Below are positions 15,137-22,522 of a stretch of 23,451 bases of DNA, one piece after another. Within the stretch, counting starts at the first letter, position 1, and each line of letters starts with the position of its first letter. The DNA is taken from contig PMMB01000149.1 in NCBI GenBank assembly GCA_003165495.1, positions 1 through 23,451 on the forward strand, read 5' to 3'. The notes under the pieces were generated by a model. It was not told the origin of the DNA. It was given only the letters and a program-made list of their open reading frames with translations, and made no database searches. Source of the stretch: Gammaproteobacteria bacterium. Lineage in GTDB: Bacteria; Pseudomonadota; Gammaproteobacteria; Steroidobacterales; Steroidobacteraceae. The position numbers and the translations under genes were made by a program.

Positions 15137-15167
15137 TTCGACAAACCAAGGCCCGGTGTTTGTCGAA
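15137..15167 (+). promoter_or_regulatory. Perfect 10-bp inverted repeat between FTR1 and the outer-membrane protein gene
   Basis: TTCGACAAAC (15137-15146) and GTTTGTCGAA (15158-15167) are perfectly complementary around an 11-base loop. There is no T-run behind it. It lies inside the operon, and the right arm covers the presumed TTG start codon (15160) of the next gene. It could therefore limit readthrough or translation of the downstream gene. Confidence 0.5.
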
Positions 15168-15894
15168 CAGTGCCCATTGGGCCGCAGCCGCGGGTCTCCG
15201 GATCATGTTTCTTGTGGGTGTCGGGGTGACCCAGGCCGACGATTTCATAGTTTACTCGCCGTACGTCCTCGCTACGCAATCAGAGATCGAGGTTCGCGGC
15301 TATCGGTATGGTGACGCACGCACCGACTTCAGAGGCGGTGATGCCGCCGAGTTGTCGGTCGCGCACGCGTTCACAGATTGGTGGAAGCCTGAAATTTATT
15401 TCATACGGCATGAGACGGACCCTGGCAGCGGTGCACAGCTGCTTGGCTACGAGTTTGAAAATACGTTCCAATTTACGCAGCCGGGCGAATTCTGGGCCGA
15501 CTTCGGCTTTCTCGCCTCGTACGAGCATCAGATTGTTGCCGGTTTGCAGGACGCAATTGAATTCGGGCCGTTGATTGAGAAGACCTCCGGAAGGTTTGCG
15601 CACAGATTTAATTTCATTTGGGAGAAACAGGTCGGCGCCGGAGCTGACCAAAGATACATGTTCCGTTACAGCTACTCGGGCACCTACGCGATGTCCGCCG
15701 CTTTCCGCCCAGGCGTCGAAGCCTATGGGCGACCCGATGATCACGCCTATCAGGCGGGACCTATCGTTGCCGGCGAGTGGCATGTCCCAGGAACGACTTC
15801 TGGTCTCGAATATCGTGTTGGGGTGGTACTTGGCGTCAATGCCGCGGCGCCGCGGCAGACGTGGTTGGCACAACTGGAATACGAATTCTTTTGA
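15160..15894 (+). CDS. Probable outer-membrane beta-barrel protein of the iron operon
   Basis: A 244-residue protein of mostly alternating hydrophobic/polar strands rich in aromatic residues (KPEIYFIRHETD, GYEFENTFQFTQPGEFWADFGFLASYEHQ, YMFRYSYSGTYAMSAAF), ending in Phe (LAQLEYEFF). Terminal Phe is the usual signature of outer-membrane barrels. The first residues include a possible signal peptide ending VTQA before DDF. The start is uncertain: TTG 15160 gives a signal peptide with a charged n-region, while ATG 15205 leaves it too short. The gene is 38 bases behind FTR1 and probably in the same Fur-controlled transcript. Function is unknown; a channel or surface-binding step for iron is a reasonable guess. 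Confidence 0.65.
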   Translation: MSNSAHWAAAAGLRIMFLVGVGVTQADDFIVYSPYVLATQSEIEVRGYRYGDARTDFRGGDAAELSVAHAFTDWWKPEIYFIRHETDPGSGAQLLGYEFENTFQFTQPGEFWADFGFLASYEHQIVAGLQDAIEFGPLIEKTSGRFAHRFNFIWEKQVGAGADQRYMFRYSYSGTYAMSAAFRPGVEAYGRPDDHAYQAGPIVAGEWHVPGTTSGLEYRVGVVLGVNAAAPRQTWLAQLEYEFF

Positions 15895-15914
15895 CCGATC
15901 CATTTTGCCTTCGG

Positions 15915-15944
15915 TCGGCCGGCGCAGCGCAATCGCGCGGCCGA
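15915..15944. terminator. Possible bidirectional terminator between convergent genes
   Basis: TCGGCCG (15915-15921) can pair with CGGCCGA (15938-15944) in the short space between the end of the outer-membrane protein gene and the end of the oppositely oriented FN3 lipoprotein gene. No T-run is visible on either side, so the call rests mainly on position. Confidence 0.3.
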
Positions 15945-15995
15945 TGCCGGAGTGCCATTGCTCCTTGGCCCCTGCGCGAACCCTGCGTGATTGCC

Positions 15996-16412
15996 TTAAA
16001 TCGATTTCGAACCTAAGTCGCTCATCGCGCTCTGGGTTCCGTCCACCGCATCGGCGGCCACCGCGAAGTACCAGGTCCCCGACGCCAGACTCGTGATCTC
16101 GTAGCTAGCCGTGGATGCACCGCTGACGACAATCGACTGCGTGAGGGAGCCCCCGCTAGGGCCGTAGTAGATGGTGTATCCGGTCAGTGTGGTCACCGCT
16201 GTGCCATCAGTATTCGTGCTGGGTGCCACCCAGGATAGGGTGGCTGTACCGGGCTCCGCTGCGGTGACCGTGACCGTCGAGGTCTGAGTGGCACTGCCGC
16301 CGGCCCCAGCGCTGCTGCCTACCGAGTCGATGGGGGTGGTTTGGCTGGACGCTGACGCACCACAAGCCGCAAGCGCGGACAATGCCGCGCACACGAGCGC
16401 CAAGCGAAACAT
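15996..16412 (-). CDS. Lipoprotein with a fibronectin type III domain
   Basis: A 138-residue protein starting at the ATG just before a lipoprotein signal peptide (MFRLALVCAALSALAAC), with the lipobox LAAC at residues 14-17 and lipidation at Cys17. A Ser/Thr/Ala/Gly-rich linker (18-48) leads to one FN3 domain (about 50-130), with ATLSWVAPSTNTDG, LTGYTIYYGP and YEITSLASGTWYFAVAADAVDG showing the typical W, Y and L core positions. It is likely an outer-membrane-anchored periplasmic or surface adhesion/scaffold protein. No strong ribosome binding site is seen, and a longer frame upstream lacks signal features. Convergent with the iron operon. Confidence 0.72.
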   Translation of the reverse strand: MFRLALVCAALSALAACGASASSQTTPIDSVGSSAGAGGSATQTSTVTVTAAEPGTATLSWVAPSTNTDGTAVTTLTGYTIYYGPSGGSLTQSIVVSGASTASYEITSLASGTWYFAVAADAVDGTQSAMSDLGSKSI

Positions 16413-17055
16413 GTGCGATGCTTGGCAGGCACGCCATGCTTGGGAGTAGCTACCGCATTGAATGTCGCGTGCTGTTTTCAAAGAACACTCGGAACGGAGG
16501 CGGGGTTGTGACCAACTAAATGCATTCCGCATCTCCCAACAATCTGTGCGCGCAAACTGTTGCGCACTGTTAAATGGCATGTTCAAAATCACCGAAGCCA
16601 CACAATCAATCTTTTTTTTTCGTATGCCAATCTGTCGCGATTTGTTTACGTGTCTCCGATTTGCGGCAGCTAAACTTTTCTAGAATATGTTTACTTGAGA
16701 GCTGCGCAGAGAAAAACAGTAAGCACGTCGGCACGATGCACATGCGACTTTTCCTCGGAAAACATAGGGAACGCTGTGTATTGATCAACAAATGCACAAT
16801 CAACAAATATATACGTGGGATTTCCACGGCGCTGAGGGAAACCCTGAAGCGACTATCGTGAAATACCGCGCTCAGTATCGAGCGGCATATCTGCATGGAA
16901 ATAATTATTTTCGAGCGATGCCGATGGCGCGGCGCGACGGTGGAGCGCATCGCGCCCGGGTGTCAACGCGCGGCGGTGGTCGAACCATTCCAAAAGTCAG
17001 TGAGGGTGACGGCCTCTCCCGCTAAAGCGGAACAAGTTCGGTAAGAAGTTGTGCG
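16413..17055. other. Gene-free, AT-richer stretch of about 640 bases
   Basis: Short open frames exist but none has a ribosome binding site, recognisable motif or the GC-rich third positions of the neighbours. The part between about 16560 and 16920 is visibly richer in A and T than the flanking genes (long T-run at 16612-16621; many A/T triplets). It must include the promoter of the FN3 lipoprotein on its left side. A small stem GCGCAA-actg-TTGCGC is at about 16551-16566. I see no RNA gene or mobile element. Confidence 0.4.
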
Positions 17056-17997
17056 TCACTGCGGGTAAGCAAAGTGCAAGGCACGGTTCAACACAAACGC
17101 AAGACGCACCCCCGCCTTGCTCAACTGCTCCTGCGTTACAGTCGTTGCGTCGGAGAGGTATGCCGCAGACAGTTGGTAGTGATTTGGGCTATCAGCCACG
17201 GGCAGTAAGCCGTATGCATGAGCTTTTGCTACGCCGAAAGATTCCCTGGCCCAGTCGGCGGCGGTACCGGTTGCCCATTGCGCGCGTTGAGCGTCCGTAA
17301 TAGTGGCGATCAGTTGCTGTGCGACGGTTGTCGCGTTGCTGCCTAAACGCGCGACAAACTCTGTATCCCAGGCATGATGAAGGTTGTTTGACGCGATTCC
17401 GGGAGCGGTCACGATTTTCAGATTCCCGCCCCGGTCATGATCGTCACTCGCGTGTAGTGGTTGGTGTATGTCACCGACGAAGTGCAGGAGAAACTCGAGA
17501 GCTAATCGTCTTTCCTGCATGCTCGTCGTGGATTTTTCCAGTTCCGCGGTGAATTCTTCGATTTTATCGACCACGCAGTCATCGGCAGGGCCCAGGGACG
17601 CGGGCGTCTCCTTGGGCAACGCGGGTCGCCCAAAACATGCGGTTTGCAAATCGGGACCTTCCAGCTCCAGATCTACAAAATGCCAGTTGTGCGTTTGATA
17701 GTAATGAACTTTGGTCGTGTTGCGGTCAGAGTCGCGGAATTTATCCGCCCATGTCGCTTCCTGGTCTATCTGCGTACTCGACGTGAGATCGGTCTTATCC
17801 CCGGCGAGAATGGCATTAATCTTGGCGCGCACTGCGGATTCCAGATAGTGATCCGCTATCAGACCGATCACCTCGTGCCCTTCATCCCCCCACGCGTAAG
17901 CGGGCGCGGTGATGCAGCATAGGGAAAAGACGCAAGCGACCCTGAAGATCGTTGCGATGACCGTGGAAGGATGCGTCATGAAGGAAATCTTAAACAT
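17056..17997 (-). CDS. Secreted S1/P1 family zinc-dependent nuclease
   Basis: A 313-residue protein with a signal peptide ending APAYA followed by WGDEGHEVIG. This leaves the invariant tryptophan as the new N-terminus, which binds one of the three zinc ions in this family. Further metal ligands are visible in ATWADKFRDS, THNWHFVDL, LHFVGDIHQPLHASDDHDRGGN and NNLHHAWDTEF. All motifs are intact, so it should hydrolyse single-stranded DNA or RNA or 3'-nucleotides in the periplasm or outside the cell, probably for phosphate or nucleotide scavenging. An ATG at 17977-17979 six codons in is an alternative start and gives a more ordinary signal peptide. It stands alone on the minus strand. Confidence 0.95.
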   Translation of the reverse strand: MFKISFMTHPSTVIATIFRVACVFSLCCITAPAYAWGDEGHEVIGLIADHYLESAVRAKINAILAGDKTDLTSSTQIDQEATWADKFRDSDRNTTKVHYYQTHNWHFVDLELEGPDLQTACFGRPALPKETPASLGPADDCVVDKIEEFTAELEKSTTSMQERRLALEFLLHFVGDIHQPLHASDDHDRGGNLKIVTAPGIASNNLHHAWDTEFVARLGSNATTVAQQLIATITDAQRAQWATGTAADWARESFGVAKAHAYGLLPVADSPNHYQLSAAYLSDATTVTQEQLSKAGVRLAFVLNRALHFAYPQ

Positions 17998-18115
17998 TCT
18001 TTTGAACGCATATTCGATCGCGCCTTGGATAGCCGTTTGATTGACCTAGCGCGGCAGGTCTTGCCTTCTTCCGTTAAATAATTTCTGCGGCGCGTTAAAC
18101 CATTCCTACATGTCT

Positions 18116-18143
18116 CGGGACTAACTCCCGTCGTCCTTTTTTT
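18116..18143 (+). terminator. Weak hairpin with T-run upstream of the diheme cytochrome
   Basis: CGGGA (18116-18120) pairs with TCCCG (18126-18130), and a run of seven T follows at 18137-18143. No plus-strand gene lies upstream, so if real it would act as a leader attenuator for the cytochrome gene rather than as an ordinary terminator. The stem is only five base pairs. Confidence 0.25.
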
Positions 18144-18161
18144 CAACATCATGAGAGCACC

Positions 18162-18218
18162 ATGCGCAACGCTTCCGGCAACAACTCGCTCTATCTGCTC
18201 GTCTGGCTGAACTCCTAG
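18162..18218 (+). CDS. Possible 18-residue leader peptide
   Basis: ATG 18162 to TAG 18216-18218 encodes MRNASGNNSLYLLVWLNS, with GAGAG a few bases upstream. The stop is one base before a GTG that could start the cytochrome gene, an arrangement compatible with translational coupling. Composition is ordinary and no regulatory codon run is present. Evidence is limited to spacing. Confidence 0.2.
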   Translation: MRNASGNNSLYLLVWLNS

Positions 18219-18219
18219 C

Positions 18220-18861
18220 GTGACAACGCCCATGAAGACGCTCGCACCCATCGGCATGATACTTGCCGCCTGCGCTGTGTCGAGCGCCGCCGTGCGAGCC
18301 ACCGACCTTTCCCCCGACCTCGGGCGCGCGGCCCACCAGCTGGCTGAAACCACCTGCGCAAACTGTCATGGCGTCAGTGGTCGCAGCACCTCGCCGACGT
18401 TTCCGAATCTTGCCGCGCAAACCGTCCCATACCTGCAAGCCCAACTGCACGCGTTTCGCGATCAAACGAGAGGCGACCCCGACGCGCTCTCGTATATGTG
18501 GGGCATGGCATCGCAGCTTAGCGATGCAACGATCGAGGCCATCTCGACCTACTATGCCGCGCAGGCGCCATCGCGGGCCAAGACTGGGGATGCAAAGCTC
18601 ATGGCCCGCGGCAAGCAGATCTTTGAAGAAGGCGTCACTTCGCAGGGTATTCCGGCCTGCGCGACCTGCCACGGCCCGCAGGCGCGCGGTAACAATATTT
18701 TCCCGCGGCTCGCCGGGCAGCACGCCGACTACCTGGTAAAGCAGGCCCTCGTTATACAGAGCGCTTTGCGCGCAGCGCCGATCATGCACGACGTGATCAA
18801 GGACCTTTCTAAGGATCAGATGCGGGCTGTCGCCACGTATCTCGAATCCCTGAGCCCCTGA
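18220..18861 (+). CDS. Diheme c-type cytochrome (cytochrome c4-like)
   Basis: A 213-residue protein with two mono-heme cytochrome c domains: CANCH at 46-50 and CATCH at 147-151. Likely axial methionines are in YMWGMASQLSD (about 93-96) and PIMHDVIKDL (189). The duplicated fold and spacing are those of cytochrome c4 proteins that pass electrons to terminal oxidases. The N-terminus is an export signal ending near VRA. ILAAC also matches a lipobox, so membrane anchoring is possible. Start GTG 18220 or ATG 18232; the ATG is equally plausible. The gene ends SLSP with its stop codon supplied by the second unit of an 8-bp tandem repeat. Confidence 0.92.
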   Translation: MTTPMKTLAPIGMILAACAVSSAAVRATDLSPDLGRAAHQLAETTCANCHGVSGRSTSPTFPNLAAQTVPYLQAQLHAFRDQTRGDPDALSYMWGMASQLSDATIEAISTYYAAQAPSRAKTGDAKLMARGKQIFEEGVTSQGIPACATCHGPQARGNNIFPRLAGQHADYLVKQALVIQSALRAAPIMHDVIKDLSKDQMRAVATYLESLSP

Positions 18862-18895
18862 GCCCCTGAGCCCCTGAGCCCCTGAGCCCCTGAGC
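18848..18895. repeat. Six perfect tandem copies of CCCTGAGC
   Basis: An 8-bp unit repeated six times without mismatch, starting in the last codons of the diheme cytochrome gene and running 34 bases past its stop. Every unit contains TGA. Copy-number change by slippage would leave the cytochrome unchanged because the stop is reached in the second copy. Confidence 0.95.
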
Positions 18896-18943
18896 CGGGG
18901 ATGTCCTTCAGGATCCGATCGCATGGGAGGGATGCCGACTAAT

Positions 18944-20335
18944 TTACGTGCCATCGCAATCGGGCGTCCGCGGAGTCGGTGGCTCGTCAGTCATACCATT
19001 CGATCGCAGTGCTGCAAATCGTTGGTATCTCAAGACGATGCGCTTACCTTCAATGAACGCGATGTATTGCGGCAGAAAAGCCAAGAATTTAGGGTCGAAG
19101 ACTCCATTGTGGCCATCGATTATTTTGTCATGAGTGTAAATGACCGCCACGGGACTATTGTCGATAATCGCCGTGTTTGGCTGGCGAGTCATCCTTACAC
19201 CAGAAAAGACTGTTGGCGACGTGAAATCGTAAAGCGCAACCTTCTGTCTATTCGCCGGTTTAAAATCGTCGTCGCTGAGGGAATCCGGATCTTGCTTTGC
19301 CAGTCGAAGTTCGTGCGTTTGCTGCTCGGTGAATTCCCCTAGCGCCTTACCCCACAACGCACCTTGGTAGGAATTCCTAAACATGGGCCGAAACGGACTC
19401 GTCAGCACCCGCGCGATGGGAAAGAAGAACTGTCTGGGCCTATCGTTGTCGGCCGAGAAAACCACAAGCTGGGGCGTTTGGTCGACCGGATATGCAAGCT
19501 GGCGATACAGCCCATCGATGCGCGCAAACTGATAGGCTTCGACCGCTGGGTTCACGAGAATATTGAGGTCTCCGAAACTATCAATGGGGATTTGCTCCAG
19601 CGTCGGATTGGATGGTCTCACTACCGACTGCACCGCATGGGTTAGGTGCGGCGCGCGCATTGCCAAGTCCGACTCAATGGGGCGACCGACGGCCTTCAGG
19701 AGAGCCTGGCCACCAAAGCTGTGTCCGACCGTAAACAGACCGGTGAACGGCACATTTCGGTTATGAGTGCAGGCGTCGAGGAATCGCTGGTACGCATTTG
19801 CGCGAAGATAGATGCGTTGTAATCGCTCCAGAAACTCTGAAAAATCCCCGTCGCCCACGCGTTCCGCGGCCGTCTTTCTCCACCACATTGTTCCATAGTC
19901 GAGCAACCCTGGAAGCGCGCGTCCGCGCCAACCGACGTAAATTCCAATGAGTTTAAAGTTGGGACTACCGGTCAATTCCTGACGAGCGGCGCGGCGCTGT
20001 GGTTGGGAAAATTCGCCTGACAAGTTACCAAGCCACGTTTTGAACTGTTCTAAGTTGGGATCGTGCGGTGCGGCGTTGTGGTGCCATCCGTGCGTGAAGA
20101 CGACAACATAGGTGCTCGACGATGTCGCCAGAGACTGCGCCTCCACAGAGGCGAGCGTGTCCTGGGCCGTAGCGGGATCCCAAAAGGAACCGAAATCATC
20201 TAGTTGGACAATTCGAAGATCGTATGCCGGCTGGGGCGAACCACTATCCGGATACGCATGGTTGTACAGAGAACAGGCGCCGAGCAACAGGACAGCAACC
20301 AGAATCACTGTTATTGCCGTGATCAAATACCACAT
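18944..20335 (-). CDS. Alpha/beta-hydrolase-fold lipoprotein of unknown substrate
   Basis: A 463-residue protein. The start at ATG 20333-20335 is fixed by GAGGGGAG seven bases upstream. The N-terminus is a lipoprotein signal (ITVILVAVLLLGAC, Cys21). VVVFTHGWHHNA (about 77-88) gives the HGW oxyanion loop of alpha/beta hydrolases. GHSFGGQALL (204-213) is the nucleophile elbow with Ser206. A catalytic His may be in YTHDKIIDGHNGVF near the C-terminus, and an Asp is not obvious. This is consistent with an esterase/lipase-like enzyme anchored to the envelope; the substrate cannot be told. It is convergent with the diheme cytochrome gene and its tandem repeat. Confidence 0.78.
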   Translation of the reverse strand: MWYLITAITVILVAVLLLGACSLYNHAYPDSGSPQPAYDLRIVQLDDFGSFWDPATAQDTLASVEAQSLATSSSTYVVVFTHGWHHNAAPHDPNLEQFKTWLGNLSGEFSQPQRRAARQELTGSPNFKLIGIYVGWRGRALPGLLDYGTMWWRKTAAERVGDGDFSEFLERLQRIYLRANAYQRFLDACTHNRNVPFTGLFTVGHSFGGQALLKAVGRPIESDLAMRAPHLTHAVQSVVRPSNPTLEQIPIDSFGDLNILVNPAVEAYQFARIDGLYRQLAYPVDQTPQLVVFSADNDRPRQFFFPIARVLTSPFRPMFRNSYQGALWGKALGEFTEQQTHELRLAKQDPDSLSDDDFKPANRQKVALYDFTSPTVFSGVRMTRQPNTAIIDNSPVAVIYTHDKIIDGHNGVFDPKFLAFLPQYIAFIEGKRIVLRYQRFAALRSNGMTDEPPTPRTPDCDGT

Positions 20336-21154
20336 TGGAGATCTCCCCTCTTCCAAAGGATTTTCCGAGCCGCGAAATCCCCATGTCTCCTTGGCGCGTT
20401 AGTTATTCCAGCTATCGCTCGGCATCGCACGAATCGCACGCCGCATCACATCTTTCCAATACAACGCCCGTTGTTCGCCGCCGATGCGCCGCAGTAGAGC
20501 CGCCACCACTGAGCATTTCGATACAAGTAGAGCATTGAGGATGAGGAATGGGCGAGTCCCCGTTTAGAATGGCGCCTTTTCGGCTGACATTCTAAACGTT
20601 GTACCGCCGATTTGGCCGGGAGTTGCCCTCTGAGTTCATAACCCAAAGCCACCTCCGGTCCATCGTCGTGCAGTTCAGACATTGCACTCGAATGCAGCGG
20701 GTGGTAAAAAAATCAGCAGGTCAAGCAAGCGGCTGAATGACGGTAACGTTTTGGTTGCACGATTCAGGTTCTGCACCGGACCACAGCAAACTGGCTTGCT
20801 GGGTCACACGCATGCGCTGCCATAGGCAGTACAGATCTTCTCGGGTAAGGAACACAAGATTCCGGTCTTGGGTTGGGGGCGGTGGGCTCTATCCCAGTTT
20901 AGTAATTTCCCGCCAATATGACACTGCCGGTTGCCTAGATCGATTTCTAGCTCCGTACGGGCGACCAGGCATACCTTACCGAGCTGCCGGCGCGACCACC
21001 GCAGCGTGTACGACACCGCACAGACCAAGCCCAGGACCTGCGTCTAATCTCAAAAAATCACAGGAAGCAGTCGCCTTGCGGGCCGAAGATCTGAAGGCGT
21101 TCGACACTGCCCAATGCGGTTGAACGAGCAACATCTACACAGGAGAAATCGACT
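20336..21154. other. Stretch of about 820 bases without a convincing gene
   Basis: It contains the leader of the hydrolase lipoprotein on its left and of the small cytochrome on its right. Open frames at 20446-20682 (minus) and 20737-21123 (plus) lack ribosome binding sites, recognisable motifs and consistent codon use. A strong inverted repeat at 20561-20598 is listed separately. No RNA gene was recognised. Confidence 0.4.
20561..20598. repeat. Inverted repeat with 11-bp perfect arms
   Basis: CGTTTAGAATG (20561-20571) and CATTCTAAACG (20588-20598) are exact reverse complements. The 16-base interior holds a further GCC/GGC pairing around TTTTC. It lies in a gene-free region. It could be a terminator-like RNA hairpin, a protein-binding palindrome, or the end of a lost mobile element. 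Confidence 0.8.
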
Positions 21155-21385
21155 ATGAAAGTAAATGCCAGAAAGGCGTTTGTCCTCACTTGCGGCACGA
21201 TAGCTGCGGTCGTCATTGCGGGTGCGGCGTCATTGATTATTTCTCGACCCGCCGCTGCAACGGCGCAATTTGCCAAAGACACTGGAAAAGTTTGCGGGGA
21301 TTGTCACACGAACCCAAAGGGTGGCGGCGCGCTCACGTCGTTCGGAGAGCAATTCAAAGCGAATGGGAACAAAATGCCGAAGTAA
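21155..21385 (+). CDS. Small exported mono-heme cytochrome-like protein
   Basis: A 76-residue protein preceded by AGGAG nine bases before the ATG. Residues 1-37 form a signal or anchor with a long hydrophobic core (VLTCGTIAAVVIAGAASLII). The remaining 39 residues carry one heme-attachment motif CGDCH (47-51) followed by TNPKGGGALTSFGEQFKANG. The GGGALTxFGxxFKxNG tail recurs in small one-heme proteins of proteobacteria that have no assigned role. No methionine stands at the usual axial-ligand distance except Met74 near the end. It is a single-gene unit as far as can be seen. Confidence 0.77.
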   Translation: MKVNARKAFVLTCGTIAAVVIAGAASLIISRPAAATAQFAKDTGKVCGDCHTNPKGGGALTSFGEQFKANGNKMPK

Positions 21386-21509
21386 GCATCATCATACTAA
21401 AACCCCGTCAACGCGCTTTAGCACCGCGTATGGATTGCGCTTGTCGCCGCATCGCCGACATTAAGTCGTGTGAAACTACCGCGAGCTTCGTGTTGTGTTC
21501 CTTGCTTGC

Positions 21510-21956
21510 TCACAAGCCCTTCGGGACCGCGCATATGCTGCGCGCCCGCGCTTCGACGGCTCTTATGATGTCATCGATGCTGGCCGGTAGGAATTGGTTC
21601 ACAACATGCTGAAGAAATCCGGACTGTAACTCAAGCTCAGCTGCAACGCTGATGCGGCACCCGGCCGACGGGATTGCTGCGACAAGCCACGACAGGTTGA
21701 AGTGTCGGAATGGCGAGTCCGTCGACGTTACGTCGATGCGCTCGGGACGATGTAGCGTGGCCTTCGATACGAATTGCAGGCGGATGGGCCCGAGGCCCAA
21801 GACTTGCTCGACGTAGCAAATATTGAACTCGCGCTTTTGAATTCGCGCCGAAATCCACCATCTCAAGAATTCGGGATAACGTTCGATATCGGCGGCAAGA
21901 TCAAACACCTGCTCGCAACTAAAAGGCAGTGTCCCTCCAACTTTCTCGATCACCAT
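21510..21956 (-). CDS. SRPBCC protein, COQ10/RatA-like START-type domain
   Basis: A 148-residue single-domain protein. It opens with LPFSCEQVFDLAADIERYPEFLRWW, the characteristic start of the coenzyme Q-binding COQ10/RatA group. The middle holds VEQVLGLGPIRLQFVSKATLHRPERIDVTS, DSPFRHFNLSW and CRISVAAELELQS, and the final helix is FLPASIDDIIRAVEARA. The fold binds hydrophobic ligands. Homologues act as ubiquinone chaperones, and RatA was described as a ribosome-associated toxin in E. coli. The usual partner of RatA (RnfH) is not next to it. It lies 57 bases behind the SnoaL-like gene on the same strand and may share its transcript. No strong ribosome binding site is visible. Confidence 0.85.
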   Translation of the reverse strand: MVIEKVGGTLPFSCEQVFDLAADIERYPEFLRWWISARIQKREFNICYVEQVLGLGPIRLQFVSKATLHRPERIDVTSTDSPFRHFNLSWLVAAIPSAGCRISVAAELELQSGFLQHVVNQFLPASIDDIIRAVEARARSICAVPKGL

Positions 21957-22013
21957 AACTTATCAATTTGGGCGGGACGACAGCACTGGGCAGAAATCAA
22001 AATGAGCACGGGT

Positions 22014-22415
22014 TCAGACGGACCTGTCGAACAGCGACGAATTATCGATGTAAATGCGGTACGCGGCGATTTTTTCGCCTTGCATCTCAAAGACGTTGGC
22101 GAATGGAACGCGGATCACCGAACCATCGTGGCGCGTATAGGTCACCTCACCCTCGCAGACTGCGGTCGCAGCGCCGTTCCACGTACGGAATAGTCGGTGC
22201 CGGCTGGACGCAATGGCCGCGAAAAACCCCGCGGCGGCCGCGTGAATGGCTTCATGGCCGACGACGACCGGAGCATTGCCAAAGCGAAACTGCGCATCCG
22301 GAGTGAGCAAATCAACGAAGCCGGCCGCGTCGCCGGCGTCGATGACCGCGAACACACGCTCCCACCATGCGCGATCAGGTTGAAAGACATGCTCTAGTAC
22401 GCCAGCAACGATCAT
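22014..22415 (-). CDS. SnoaL-like / NTF2-fold protein
   Basis: A 133-residue cone-shaped alpha+beta domain protein. AWWERVFAVIDAGDAAGFVDLLTPDAQFRFGNAPVVVGHEAI shows the SnoaL_2 opening helix and the DAQFRFGN strand. GEVTYTRHDGSVIRVPFANVFEMQGEKIAAYRIYID gives the closing sheet. The family includes small isomerases, cyclases and many uncharacterised proteins, so no reaction can be named. The start is the ATG at 22413-22415; a TATACT box at 22428-22433 (minus strand) sits so close that the transcript would be nearly leaderless. The gene is divergent from the prenyltransferase gene (107 bases apart) and may form a pair with the SRPBCC gene downstream. Confidence 0.85.
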   Translation of the reverse strand: MIVAGVLEHVFQPDRAWWERVFAVIDAGDAAGFVDLLTPDAQFRFGNAPVVVGHEAIHAAAAGFFAAIASSRHRLFRTWNGAATAVCEGEVTYTRHDGSVIRVPFANVFEMQGEKIAAYRIYIDNSSLFDRSV

Positions 22416-22522
22416 CGCGTTACCGGTAGTATATGTTTCATGCGTGCGGAGCCAGTGGCAGCTATCATTTTGCACAGCATACGCGACGCCGTGACACCGT
22501 ACTAACTTACAAAGGATGACAT

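Noticed and set aside
16462..17025. Several 60-115 codon frames in the AT-richer gap
   Set aside because: They overlap one another on both strands, lack start signals and show no family motifs.
20446..21123. Frames of 78 codons (minus) and 128 codons (plus) in the gap before the small cytochrome
   Set aside because: No motif, no ribosome binding site and irregular codon use; the minus frame runs through the inverted repeat at 20561-20598.
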